From an uncultured Nitrospira sp. (GTDB lineage Bacteria > Nitrospirota > Nitrospiria > Nitrospirales > UBA8639): a DNA stretch of 22,755 nucleotides. A model generated the notes under the pieces. The model was not told the origin of the DNA. It saw nothing but the letters and a program-made list of their open reading frames with translations, and searched no databases. Location: assembly GCA_902500695.1 (NCBI GenBank), contig CABVRQ010000001.1, forward strand, positions 1-22,755. Reading direction: 5' to 3'. The position numbers were made by a program, and so were the translations under genes. This document shows positions 15,809 to 22,755 of this stretch, piece by piece (positions within the stretch are counted from its first letter, which is position 1; the number at the start of each line of letters is the position of its first letter).

Positions 15809-18217
15809 ATGGCGAATTCGTTATCAAAAAAAGAACTGGACTTGATTGATGCCTATTGGCGAGCCGCCAATTATTTGTCCGTTGGACAAATCTATCTGTA
15901 CGACAACCCCTTATTGAAGAAGACATTGACCAAAGAACATATCAAACCACGGCTCCTTGGCCACTGGGGGACAACGCCGGGATTAAATTTCATCTATGCG
16001 CATCTCAACCGCGCGATCAAACAGAGAGACCTCAGCATGATTTACATCACAGGCCCGGGACATGGTGGGCCCGGTCTGGTCGCGAACGCCTATCTTGAGG
16101 GCACCTACAGTGAAGTCTATCCGAATATCTCACAAGATGAAGAGGGCATGCATCGGTTGTTCAAGCAGTTTTCATTCCCCGGCGGGATTCCCAGTCACGT
16201 GGCGCCGGAAACGCCCGGCTCCATTCACGAGGGAGGCGAACTGGGGTACGCGGTCTCGCACGCCTACGGAGCTGCATACGACAATCCGGACCTGATCGTC
16301 TCCTGCGTCGTCGGCGACGGCGAAGCTGAAACCGGACCACTGGCGACCTCATGGCACTCCAACAAGTTCCTCAACCCTGCTTCAGACGGAGCCGTCCTGC
16401 CAATTTTGCACCTGAACGGATACAAAATCGCCAATCCCTGCGTGCTGGCTCGCATCAGCCATGAAGAGCTGGAACAACTGTTTCGCGGCTATGGGTACAT
16501 TCCCTATTTCGTGGAAGGACACGAGCCGGCCAAGATGCATCAACTGATGGCATCCACAATCGATACGTGCCTGGACGAAATCCGCCGCATCCAGACCAAG
16601 GCTCGCAAGAACGGCGTCAAAGAACGCCCGCGCTGGCCGATGATTATCCTGCGTTCTCCCAAGGGATGGACCTGTCCCAAGGAGATTGACGGCAAACGGA
16701 CGGAAGACTACTGGCGGAGCCACCAGGTGCCAATGGGGGAAATGCATGAAAAGGCGGAACATGTGAAGATCCTCGAGAAATGGATGAAAACTTACAAACC
16801 GGCAGAGCTGTTCGACAAATCCGGACGGTTGCAGCCTGAACTCGCCGATCTTGCCCCGAAGGGTGAACGTCGCATGAGCGCGAATCCACATACCAACGGC
16901 GGCCTCTTGCTCCGGGATCTGCGTCTGCCGGACTTCCGCGACTACGCCGTTAAAGTGGCGAAACCAGGCGCGATCAATGCCGAATCCACCCGCCATATGG
17001 GAATGTTTTTGCGAGACATCTTGAAACTCAACATGGAGAGTCGGAACTTCCGTCTCTTCAGTCCGGACGAGAACAACTCCAACCGCTGGCAGGATGCGAT
17101 GGAGGTCACCAACCGCGCCTGGATGGCGGATCGCTTTCCCTACGACGACCACCTGGCCCCGGATGGCCGGGTGATGGAGATGCTCAGCGAGCACCAGTGC
17201 CAGGGATGGCTTGAAGGATACCTCTTGACCGGCCGGCACGGGTTTTTCTCCTGCTATGAGGCATTCATCCACATTATCGACTCGATGTTTAATCAGCATG
17301 CCAAATGGCTGAAGGTCTGCGACGAGATTCCCTGGCGGCGACCGATTGCCTCGCTGAACTATTTGCTGAGTTCCCACGTCTGGCGTCAAGACCACAACGG
17401 GTTCAGCCACCAGGACCCTGGTTTCATCGACCATGTGGTGAATAAGAAAGCGGATGTCGTGCGTGTCTATCTACCGCCTGACGCGAACACGCTGCTGTCG
17501 GTCACCGATCATTGTCTGCGCAGCCGTAATTATGTGAACGTCATCGTCGCCGGCAAGCAGCCTGCTCCACAATGGCTGACGATGGAGGAAGCGATCAAGC
17601 ACTGCACGGCCGGCATCGGCATCTGGGAATGGGCCAGCAATGATAAGGGCGAAGACCCGGATGTCGTCATGGCCTGTTGTGGAGATGTGCCAACGCTGGA
17701 GACGCTGGCCGCCGTGGATCTGTTTCGTCAGCATCTCCCCACGCTGAAGATCCGGGTCGTCAACGTCGTTAATTTGATGAAATTGCAGCCGCAGAGCGAG
17801 CACCCGCACGGTTTGAGCGACCTAGATTTCGATGCCCTTTTCACCAAGGACAAGCCGATCGTCTTCGCGTTTCACGGGTATCCATGGTTGATTCATCGGC
17901 TCACCTACCGGCGGACAAACCACAAGAACCTGCATGTGCGTGGCTACAAGGAAGAAGGCACGACGAGTACGCCCTTCGATATGGTGGTGATGAATGATCT
18001 GGACCGGTTTCACCTCTTCGCCGACGTCATCGATCGGCTGCCACAACTCGGGTCCCGCGCCGCCTATGCCAAGCAGGCGATCCGCGACAAACTGCTGGAG
18101 CATAAGCAGTATATCGCGAAATATGGCGAGGATATGCCCGAGATCACCAACTGGCAATGGGGTCAGCGCGGAACAACGACGCGAAGGAAGAGTTCCACCG
18201 AAGGCGACAACGTGTGA
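15809..18217 (+). CDS. xfp: Xylulose-5-phosphate/fructose-6-phosphate phosphoketolase
   Basis: An 802-residue thiamine-diphosphate enzyme that splits xylulose-5-phosphate (often also fructose-6-phosphate) with phosphate. The products are acetyl phosphate plus glyceraldehyde-3-phosphate or erythrose-4-phosphate. Seen are GHWGTTPGLNF near the N-terminus, GPGHGGPG with His85, SHVAPETPGSIHEGGELGY, and the cofactor-binding VVGDGEAETGP (about 168-178). HNGFSHQDPGF lies near 529-539. The length is full for the family (about 790-830). AAGGAGGT six bases before the ATG is an excellent ribosome site, which suggests high translation. It follows ackA by 80 bases, and the two enzymes form the standard acetate-forming branch. 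Whether it prefers the C5 or C6 substrate cannot be read from sequence alone. Confidence 0.95.
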   Translation: MANSLSKKELDLIDAYWRAANYLSVGQIYLYDNPLLKKTLTKEHIKPRLLGHWGTTPGLNFIYAHLNRAIKQRDLSMIYITGPGHGGPGLVANAYLEGTYSEVYPNISQDEEGMHRLFKQFSFPGGIPSHVAPETPGSIHEGGELGYAVSHAYGAAYDNPDLIVSCVVGDGEAETGPLATSWHSNKFLNPASDGAVLPILHLNGYKIANPCVLARISHEELEQLFRGYGYIPYFVEGHEPAKMHQLMASTIDTCLDEIRRIQTKARKNGVKERPRWPMIILRSPKGWTCPKEIDGKRTEDYWRSHQVPMGEMHEKAEHVKILEKWMKTYKPAELFDKSGRLQPELADLAPKGERRMSANPHTNGGLLLRDLRLPDFRDYAVKVAKPGAINAESTRHMGMFLRDILKLNMESRNFRLFSPDENNSNRWQDAMEVTNRAWMADRFPYDDHLAPDGRVMEMLSEHQCQGWLEGYLLTGRHGFFSCYEAFIHIIDSMFNQHAKWLKVCDEIPWRRPIASLNYLLSSHVWRQDHNGFSHQDPGFIDHVVNKKADVVRVYLPPDANTLLSVTDHCLRSRNYVNVIVAGKQPAPQWLTMEEAIKHCTAGIGIWEWASNDKGEDPDVVMACCGDVPTLETLAAVDLFRQHLPTLKIRVVNVVNLMKLQPQSEHPHGLSDLDFDALFTKDKPIVFAFHGYPWLIHRLTYRRTNHKNLHVRGYKEEGTTSTPFDMVVMNDLDRFHLFADVIDRLPQLGSRAAYAKQAIRDKLLEHKQYIAKYGEDMPEITNWQWGQRGTTTRRKSSTEGDNV

Positions 18218-18338
18218 TTGATGACAGCAATACGTTTCTCAGGAAAGTGGCAGGAACGTGGGGACCATCAAGGTGAGAGCCGCTCAACCCGGGAAGATAA
18301 TCCACAACCGTCAACCTAACGTTCTGGGAGGAATACCC

Positions 18339-19871
18339 ATGAAGACCATTAAAAATGATTCCTGGCTAGGAAATTTCCTTCGGATATCGTTTAGTGTGAT
18401 TCTGATTCTCCTGATCGGAAGTTCGACGATGGTGTTGTTAGACGGGGGCTTGGTGCTGGTTCCGGAAGCCGGTGAAGCCAATGCGGCCAGACCCGACGGC
18501 ACCCATGGCAAGGATTGGGGAAATCCCGACGGTGAGGAATGCGTGCAATGTCATCGGAAGCATACACCGGGGTTGTACCAGGAATGGAATCAAAGCATGC
18601 ACGGGCAACGAGGGGTGAATTGCCTTGATTGTCACAAAGCGGATGGGAAAGACAAGGACGGGTTCAGGCACAAAGGGCAATTGATCTCTATCATTGTGAC
18701 GCCCAAGGATTGTGCACGCTGTCATACCACGGAATTCCAAGAGATGGATGGGTCGCATCATTCGAAAGCCGGCGACATTCTCGCCTCGTTCGATAATCTT
18801 TTGGGCGAGGTCGTTGGCGGCCCGGAGGCTGTGAATGCCGGATGTAAACAATGTCACGGCTCAACCATTGAAATTGGTGAAGATGGAAAACCCCTACCCA
18901 CCACTTGGCCCAACACCGGAATTGGACGTATCAATCCCGATGGGTCCAGGGGTTCCTGTACCGCCTGTCATGGTCGGCACCGGTTCTCCAAAGCGCAGGC
19001 ACGAACCCCGGATACCTGCGGAAAATGTCATGTCGGTCCGGATCACCCTCAGATTGAGGTCTATAACGAATCCAAACATGGCATCATCTATCACGCCAAA
19101 ACGACGGAGATGAATCTCGAATCGGATAAATGGGAAGCCGGCGTGGATTATTCGGCCGCGCCAACCTGCGCTACATGCCATATGAGCGCCGGAGGGGGAG
19201 AAAAGCCCACCCATAATGTGGGCGAACGGATCTCCTGGACGTTGCGGCCACCCATATCCGTCAAAAACAACCTGGTGAAACTTCAAGATGGCAGTGAGTT
19301 TGATGTGCCGGAAGGTCAACCATTGCCCAAGGTTGGAGACAAGGCCAAGGAGTCAGAGGTGGTTGAGGTGCTGACGTGGAAAGAACGTCGTCTCAAAATG
19401 CAAAATGTGTGCACGGCCTGTCACACCGATTCCGTGATATTGGGCCATTACAACCAGTTTGATAAGGTGGTGGACCTCTATAACGATAAATTTGCCAAAC
19501 CCATTGCCGCCATCATGAGCGACTTACAAAAGGCCGGGACAATCAGTCCAGCCCCGTTCGATGAGAAAATCGAATGGATTTGGTGGGAAATCTGGCACCA
19601 CGAAGGTCGTCGAGCGCGGCATGGTGCCTCCATGAGTGGTCCCGATTACACGTGGTGGCATGGGATGTATGAGGTGGCCAAACACACCTATTTCGAATTC
19701 ATTCCAGAACTCAAAAAGGTAGCAGGAGAAAAAGAAGCGAACGCATTACTCGAAAAGTATTTCAAACCCATCCCTGGCCATGCCTGGTACTTTGAAGGGA
19801 TGAACCCTGCTCAAATTGACGCGGTTCGAAAAGGATTTGAATCCCGTTACGGGAAGGACTCATTGAAATAA
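18339..19871 (+). CDS. Octaheme c-type cytochrome of the hydroxylamine oxidoreductase family
   Basis: A 510-residue exported cytochrome. An N-terminal hydrophobic segment (about 15-35) serves as signal or anchor, ending near EANAA (46-50). Eight CXXCH heme sites start at Cys68, 95, 125, 169, 207, 227, 277 and 358. Their order and the long gap before the eighth match the HAO family. After heme 8 a helical region carries the family-like SGPDYTWWHGMY with Tyr437 and Tyr444. Members either oxidise hydroxylamine or hydrazine, or reduce nitrite or hydroxylamine; the cross-linking Tyr of true oxidases cannot be assigned confidently here. The adjacent NapC-type gene resembles the HaoA-HaoC pairs of Epsilonproteobacteria that reduce nitrite. 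The start at 18339 has GGGAGG seven bases upstream; an in-frame ATG at 18258 lacks such support. Confidence 0.88.
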   Translation: MKTIKNDSWLGNFLRISFSVILILLIGSSTMVLLDGGLVLVPEAGEANAARPDGTHGKDWGNPDGEECVQCHRKHTPGLYQEWNQSMHGQRGVNCLDCHKADGKDKDGFRHKGQLISIIVTPKDCARCHTTEFQEMDGSHHSKAGDILASFDNLLGEVVGGPEAVNAGCKQCHGSTIEIGEDGKPLPTTWPNTGIGRINPDGSRGSCTACHGRHRFSKAQARTPDTCGKCHVGPDHPQIEVYNESKHGIIYHAKTTEMNLESDKWEAGVDYSAAPTCATCHMSAGGGEKPTHNVGERISWTLRPPISVKNNLVKLQDGSEFDVPEGQPLPKVGDKAKESEVVEVLTWKERRLKMQNVCTACHTDSVILGHYNQFDKVVDLYNDKFAKPIAAIMSDLQKAGTISPAPFDEKIEWIWWEIWHHEGRRARHGASMSGPDYTWWHGMYEVAKHTYFEFIPELKKVAGEKEANALLEKYFKPIPGHAWYFEGMNPAQIDAVRKGFESRYGKDSLK

Positions 19872-19880
19872 ACACGGGTC

Positions 19881-19895
19881 CGAACGAAGGGTTCG
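19881..19895 (+). promoter_or_regulatory. Small hairpin holding a GAAGG before the NapC-type gene
   Basis: CGAAC-GAAGG-GTTCG forms a 5-bp stem whose five-base loop is a Shine-Dalgarno-like GAAGG. It fills the middle of the 33-base gap between the two cytochrome genes. The loop ends 14 bases before the ATG at 19905, long for a normal ribosome site. It may help tune the ratio of the two proteins or stabilise the message end. Confidence 0.3.
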
Positions 19896-19904
19896 CATAA
19901 CTCA

Positions 19905-20519
19905 ATGCTCACGAAATTCTGGAACTGGTTTTGGAGCCCCACCAGCAAATATTCCTGGGGAGCGATTTTCGTCGTTGGCGGAATAGCCGGGATTATTTTC
20001 TGGGGGGGCTTCAACACCGCCATGGAGCAGTCCAATTCGCTCTCCTTTTGTGCCAATGCCTGCCATGAAATGACGGATTTCGTCCTGCCGGAATATCAGC
20101 AATCCATTCACTACACCAACGCCCAAGGGGTACGCGCCATTTGCGCCGACTGTCATGTGCCCAAAGAGTGGGGACCGAAGGTCATTCGGAAGATTAAGGC
20201 CACAGGAGAGTTATGGGGTAAAATCACCGGCTCCATCAACACGCGAGAAAAATTCGAGGCCAAGCGTGAACAGCTTGCCTTAAAGGTTTGGCTGGAGATG
20301 AAAGAAAACGATTCCCAAGAATGCCGGAATTGCCATTCCTATGAGGCAATGGACTGGCACGCCCAGTCGCTTGTGGCCCAACGTGACATGCAGAAAGCCA
20401 TGAAGGAAGGGAAAACCTGCATCGATTGTCACAAAGGCATAGCCCATACACTTCCCAAGGGCTACGAATCGGATTCCCCGGTATACCAAGAAGACTTAGC
20501 CAAACTGAGAAAAAGCTAA
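19905..20519 (+). CDS. NapC/NirT-family membrane-anchored tetraheme cytochrome c
   Basis: A 204-residue quinol dehydrogenase-type cytochrome. One N-terminal transmembrane helix (about 18-36) anchors it, with heme domains in the periplasm. Heme sites are CANACH (Cys49, Cys53, His54), CADCH (80-84), CRNCH (140-144) and CIDCH (172-176). The first has three residues between the cysteines instead of two; it is followed by EM as in the NapC CHEM signature. Family members pass electrons between menaquinol or ubiquinol and periplasmic partners. The gene lies 33 bases after the octaheme cytochrome, so that protein is the likely partner. The pairing resembles haoC-haoA and the cycB-type cytochrome of ammonia oxidisers; direction of electron flow is not evident. 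Size and heme count are normal for the NrfH/NapC group. Confidence 0.9.
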   Translation: MLTKFWNWFWSPTSKYSWGAIFVVGGIAGIIFWGGFNTAMEQSNSLSFCANACHEMTDFVLPEYQQSIHYTNAQGVRAICADCHVPKEWGPKVIRKIKATGELWGKITGSINTREKFEAKREQLALKVWLEMKENDSQECRNCHSYEAMDWHAQSLVAQRDMQKAMKEGKTCIDCHKGIAHTLPKGYESDSPVYQEDLAKLRKS

Positions 20520-20636
20520 TCATCAAACCCTGTGGAGCAACGGTGAGGAAGAGAAAAGAAATAGAGCCACGGTGTTTCAAGACCTTTCGCAGGTTCAAGG
20601 TTGTGCGTGCGGATCTCTGCCGGAGGGTGGAAACCC

Positions 20637-22755
20637 ATGTTTAAGGACCAGAAAAAAGGGGTCGAAAGGGAAGTGAGTAGGCAAGCCGGAGCAAACGCTC
20701 CAGGAAAAAGTTTTCCCCTCGGGGCGTCCGTTTCCCCTGAGGGAGTGAACTTCTGCGTGTTTTCGAAGAATTGCACGCTCATGGAATTGCTGCTGTTCGA
20801 TCACCCGGATGATACCAAACCGTCCACCGTCATTTCCCTCGACTCCTGGAGAAACCGGACGTACCACTATTGGCATGTCTTCGTCCCTGGGCTTCGACCG
20901 GGCCAGATCTACGGCTATCGCGCACACGGGCCGTTTGAGCCGCAGCGAGGACTGCGATTTGACCATGAGAAGATCCTGCTCGATCCCTATGGCAGGGCTG
21001 TGGCGGTGCCGAAGCAATACAGCCGCGTCGCCGCATCCAAGTCGGGAGACAATTGCGCAACCGCCATGAAGAGCGTGGTCGTGGATGTGGAGGCGTACGA
21101 TTGGGAAGGCGATGCGCCGCTCAAGCGACCGTCCACCCGAACCATCGTGTATGAGATGCACGTGCGCGGGTTTACCCGCCATCCCAGTTCGGGCGTCGCG
21201 GAGAAAACCCGCGGCACGTATGCGGGTCTGATCGAAAAAATTCCGTATCTTAAAGAACTCGGCATCACCGCGGTTGAACTCTTGCCCGTGTTCCATTTCG
21301 ACCAGCAGGATTGCCCTCCGGGACGAATCAACTATTGGGGCTATGCCCCCGTGTCGTTCTTCGCGCCGCATCCGATGTACAGTTCACGACAGGATCCACT
21401 CGGCGTGGTGGACGAATTCCGCGACATGGTCAAGGCGCTGCATCGAGCGGGCATCGAGGTCATCCTTGATGTCGTCTACAACCACACCGCCGAAGGCACG
21501 CAGGACGGACCCACTCTCTGTTTTCGCGGACTTGAAAACGGCGCCTATTACATTCTAGAGGAGGACCGGGCCCGGTATGGCAACTATACGGGGACGGGTA
21601 ACACGTTGAATACGAATCAGCCGATTGTCCGTCGTTTAATCGTGGACAGTCTCCGGTATTGGGTGGACGAGATGCACGTGGACGGCTTTCGATTCGATCT
21701 CGCGTCGATCCTCTCCCGCGACGAGGCCGGCCTGCCACTACGGAATCCTCCCATCCTCTGGGACATTGACTCGGACCCCTTCCTGGCCGGGACGAAACTC
21801 ATCGCGGAAGCCTGGGATGCTGCCGGGTTGTACCAGGTCGGTTCGTTTGTCGGAGATAGCTGGAAGGAATGGAATGGGCGGTTTCGGGACGATGCCCGTG
21901 ATTTCTTCCGTTGCGAAGAAGGTTCGTTGGCACATTTCGCCGACCGTTTGATCGGCAGCCCGGAAGTCTACGGTCATAAAGAACGGGAGCCGGAGCAGAG
22001 CGTTAATTTTGTGACCTGCCATGACGGCTTCACGCTCAACGATCTTGTCTCTTACAACGGGAAGCACAACGAGGCCAACGGCGAAGACAACCGCGACGGG
22101 GCCAACGACAATAAAAGCTGGAACTGCGGGGTTGAAGGGCCCACGGATGATCCAGCCCTCGAAGGGCTACGGAACCGGCAGGTGAAGAACTTTTTGGCCG
22201 TGACGCTGCTTTCCGTGGGCATGCCCATGATTCTGATGGGTGATGAGGTGCGCCGCACACAACACGGCAACAACAATACGTACTGCCTGGACGACGAAAC
22301 GAATTGGTTCGATTGGACGCTGATTGCGAAACATGCGGATGTCCATCGGTTCGTGACATTGCTCAACGCACGTCGGCTTTTGCGCGACGTTGAACATGAG
22401 CAGCAACGGATGAGTCTGAACCAATTGATCCTGCAGGCGAATAAGGCGTGGCACGGCGTCACGCTCAACCAACCTAACTGGAGCCAAAATTCGCACAGCA
22501 TTGCGTTTACCGTTGAACTTCGCAAAGAAAAGCGCCTCGTCCACTTTATCCTCAACGCCTTTTGGGAACCGCTGGAATTCGAACTGCCTCCGGTTCAGAA
22601 CGGAAACGGCGATAACTGGTATCGATGGATCGATACCGCCCTGGACTCGCCCCACGACATTGTCCCATGGGAAACCTCGCCGGCGATTCCCGGTCAGAGG
22701 TACCGGACCGAGGCACGGTCCGTCGTGGTGCTGTTCGCGCACATGAACGCCGGCA
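20637..22755 (+). CDS. glgX: Glycogen debranching enzyme GlgX (isoamylase type), 3' end cut by window
   Basis: At least 706 residues of a GH13 isoamylase-type enzyme that hydrolyses alpha-1,6 branches of glycogen, usually after a phosphorylase has trimmed the chains. The N-terminal CBM48-like domain begins at PLGASVSPEGVNFCVFSKN and includes YGYRAHGPFEP. The barrel has DVVYNHTAEG, VDGFRFDLAS with nucleophile Asp354, LIAEAWDAAG with acid/base Glu391, and TCHDGFTLNDL with Asp463. SYNGKHNEANGEDNRDG follows, as is usual for GlgX/TreX. The frame stays open to the last base; ending at RSVVVLFAH it is probably within a few residues of its natural end. A GGAGGGTGG run precedes the ATG. It follows the cytochrome pair by 117 bases on the same strand and belongs functionally with the GH65 and phosphoketolase genes. 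Confidence 0.94.
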   Translation, partial: MFKDQKKGVEREVSRQAGANAPGKSFPLGASVSPEGVNFCVFSKNCTLMELLLFDHPDDTKPSTVISLDSWRNRTYHYWHVFVPGLRPGQIYGYRAHGPFEPQRGLRFDHEKILLDPYGRAVAVPKQYSRVAASKSGDNCATAMKSVVVDVEAYDWEGDAPLKRPSTRTIVYEMHVRGFTRHPSSGVAEKTRGTYAGLIEKIPYLKELGITAVELLPVFHFDQQDCPPGRINYWGYAPVSFFAPHPMYSSRQDPLGVVDEFRDMVKALHRAGIEVILDVVYNHTAEGTQDGPTLCFRGLENGAYYILEEDRARYGNYTGTGNTLNTNQPIVRRLIVDSLRYWVDEMHVDGFRFDLASILSRDEAGLPLRNPPILWDIDSDPFLAGTKLIAEAWDAAGLYQVGSFVGDSWKEWNGRFRDDARDFFRCEEGSLAHFADRLIGSPEVYGHKEREPEQSVNFVTCHDGFTLNDLVSYNGKHNEANGEDNRDGANDNKSWNCGVEGPTDDPALEGLRNRQVKNFLAVTLLSVGMPMILMGDEVRRTQHGNNNTYCLDDETNWFDWTLIAKHADVHRFVTLLNARRLLRDVEHEQQRMSLNQLILQANKAWHGVTLNQPNWSQNSHSIAFTVELRKEKRLVHFILNAFWEPLEFELPPVQNGNGDNWYRWIDTALDSPHDIVPWETSPAIPGQRYRTEARSVVVLFAHMNAG

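Noticed and set aside
16382..17434. 350-codon open frame on the minus strand
   Set aside because: It is antisense to phosphoketolase, whose motifs are continuous across the region.
18258..18338. Longer N-terminus for the octaheme cytochrome
   Set aside because: The ATG at 18339 has a good ribosome site and gives a normal signal sequence; the extension would block it.
20595..21371. 258-codon open frame on the minus strand
   Set aside because: It is antisense to glgX; the plus-strand frame carries all GH13 motifs and runs open to the window end.

Overview
The window looks like chromosomal DNA of a Gram-negative, respiring bacterium. Exported and lipidated proteins, an AsmA-type envelope protein, two signal-peptide-bearing MscS channels and membrane-anchored multiheme cytochromes all point that way. 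An octaheme hydroxylamine-oxidoreductase-family cytochrome paired with a NapC/NirT-type quinol dehydrogenase, beside glycogen and phosphoketolase genes, fits a nitrite-oxidising or related member of the Nitrospirota. This placement is inference from gene content; there is no rRNA or other marker in the window. I saw no tRNA, CRISPR array, insertion sequence or phage gene.

Left part (1-8600), envelope and osmotic stress: a plus-strand MscS-family channel converges on a minus-strand group made of a second MscS-family channel, a 1343-residue AsmA-family protein with three internal repeats, and a probable 47-residue lipoprotein. A GC-rich hairpin lies at the convergence point.

Middle and right part (9000-18217), sugar-phosphate metabolism: a minus-strand histidine phosphatase resembling yeast Shb17 (sedoheptulose-1,7-bisphosphatase) is divergent from a long plus-strand series. 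The series is class I fructose-bisphosphate aldolase, a tiny coupled ORF, beta-phosphoglucomutase-like HAD enzyme, GH65 disaccharide phosphorylase, acetate kinase and phosphoketolase. Read together, a stored or imported alpha-glucoside is split by phosphate to beta-glucose-1-phosphate and isomerised to glucose-6-phosphate. After sugar-phosphate rearrangement, phosphoketolase yields acetyl phosphate, and acetate kinase converts that to acetate and ATP. No phosphotransacetylase is needed for this and none is present.

Right end (18339-22755): the octaheme cytochrome and its tetraheme NapC/NirT partner form a tight pair that probably moves electrons between the quinone pool and a periplasmic nitrogen (or similar) compound. 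The NapC-type protein has an unusual CX3CH first heme motif. The series ends with an isoamylase-type glycogen debranching enzyme (GlgX), cut by the window edge a few residues before its expected end. As a whole, the right part looks like a reserve-glucan-to-acetate module interleaved with a possible electron-sink module, which would suit survival under oxygen or substrate limitation.
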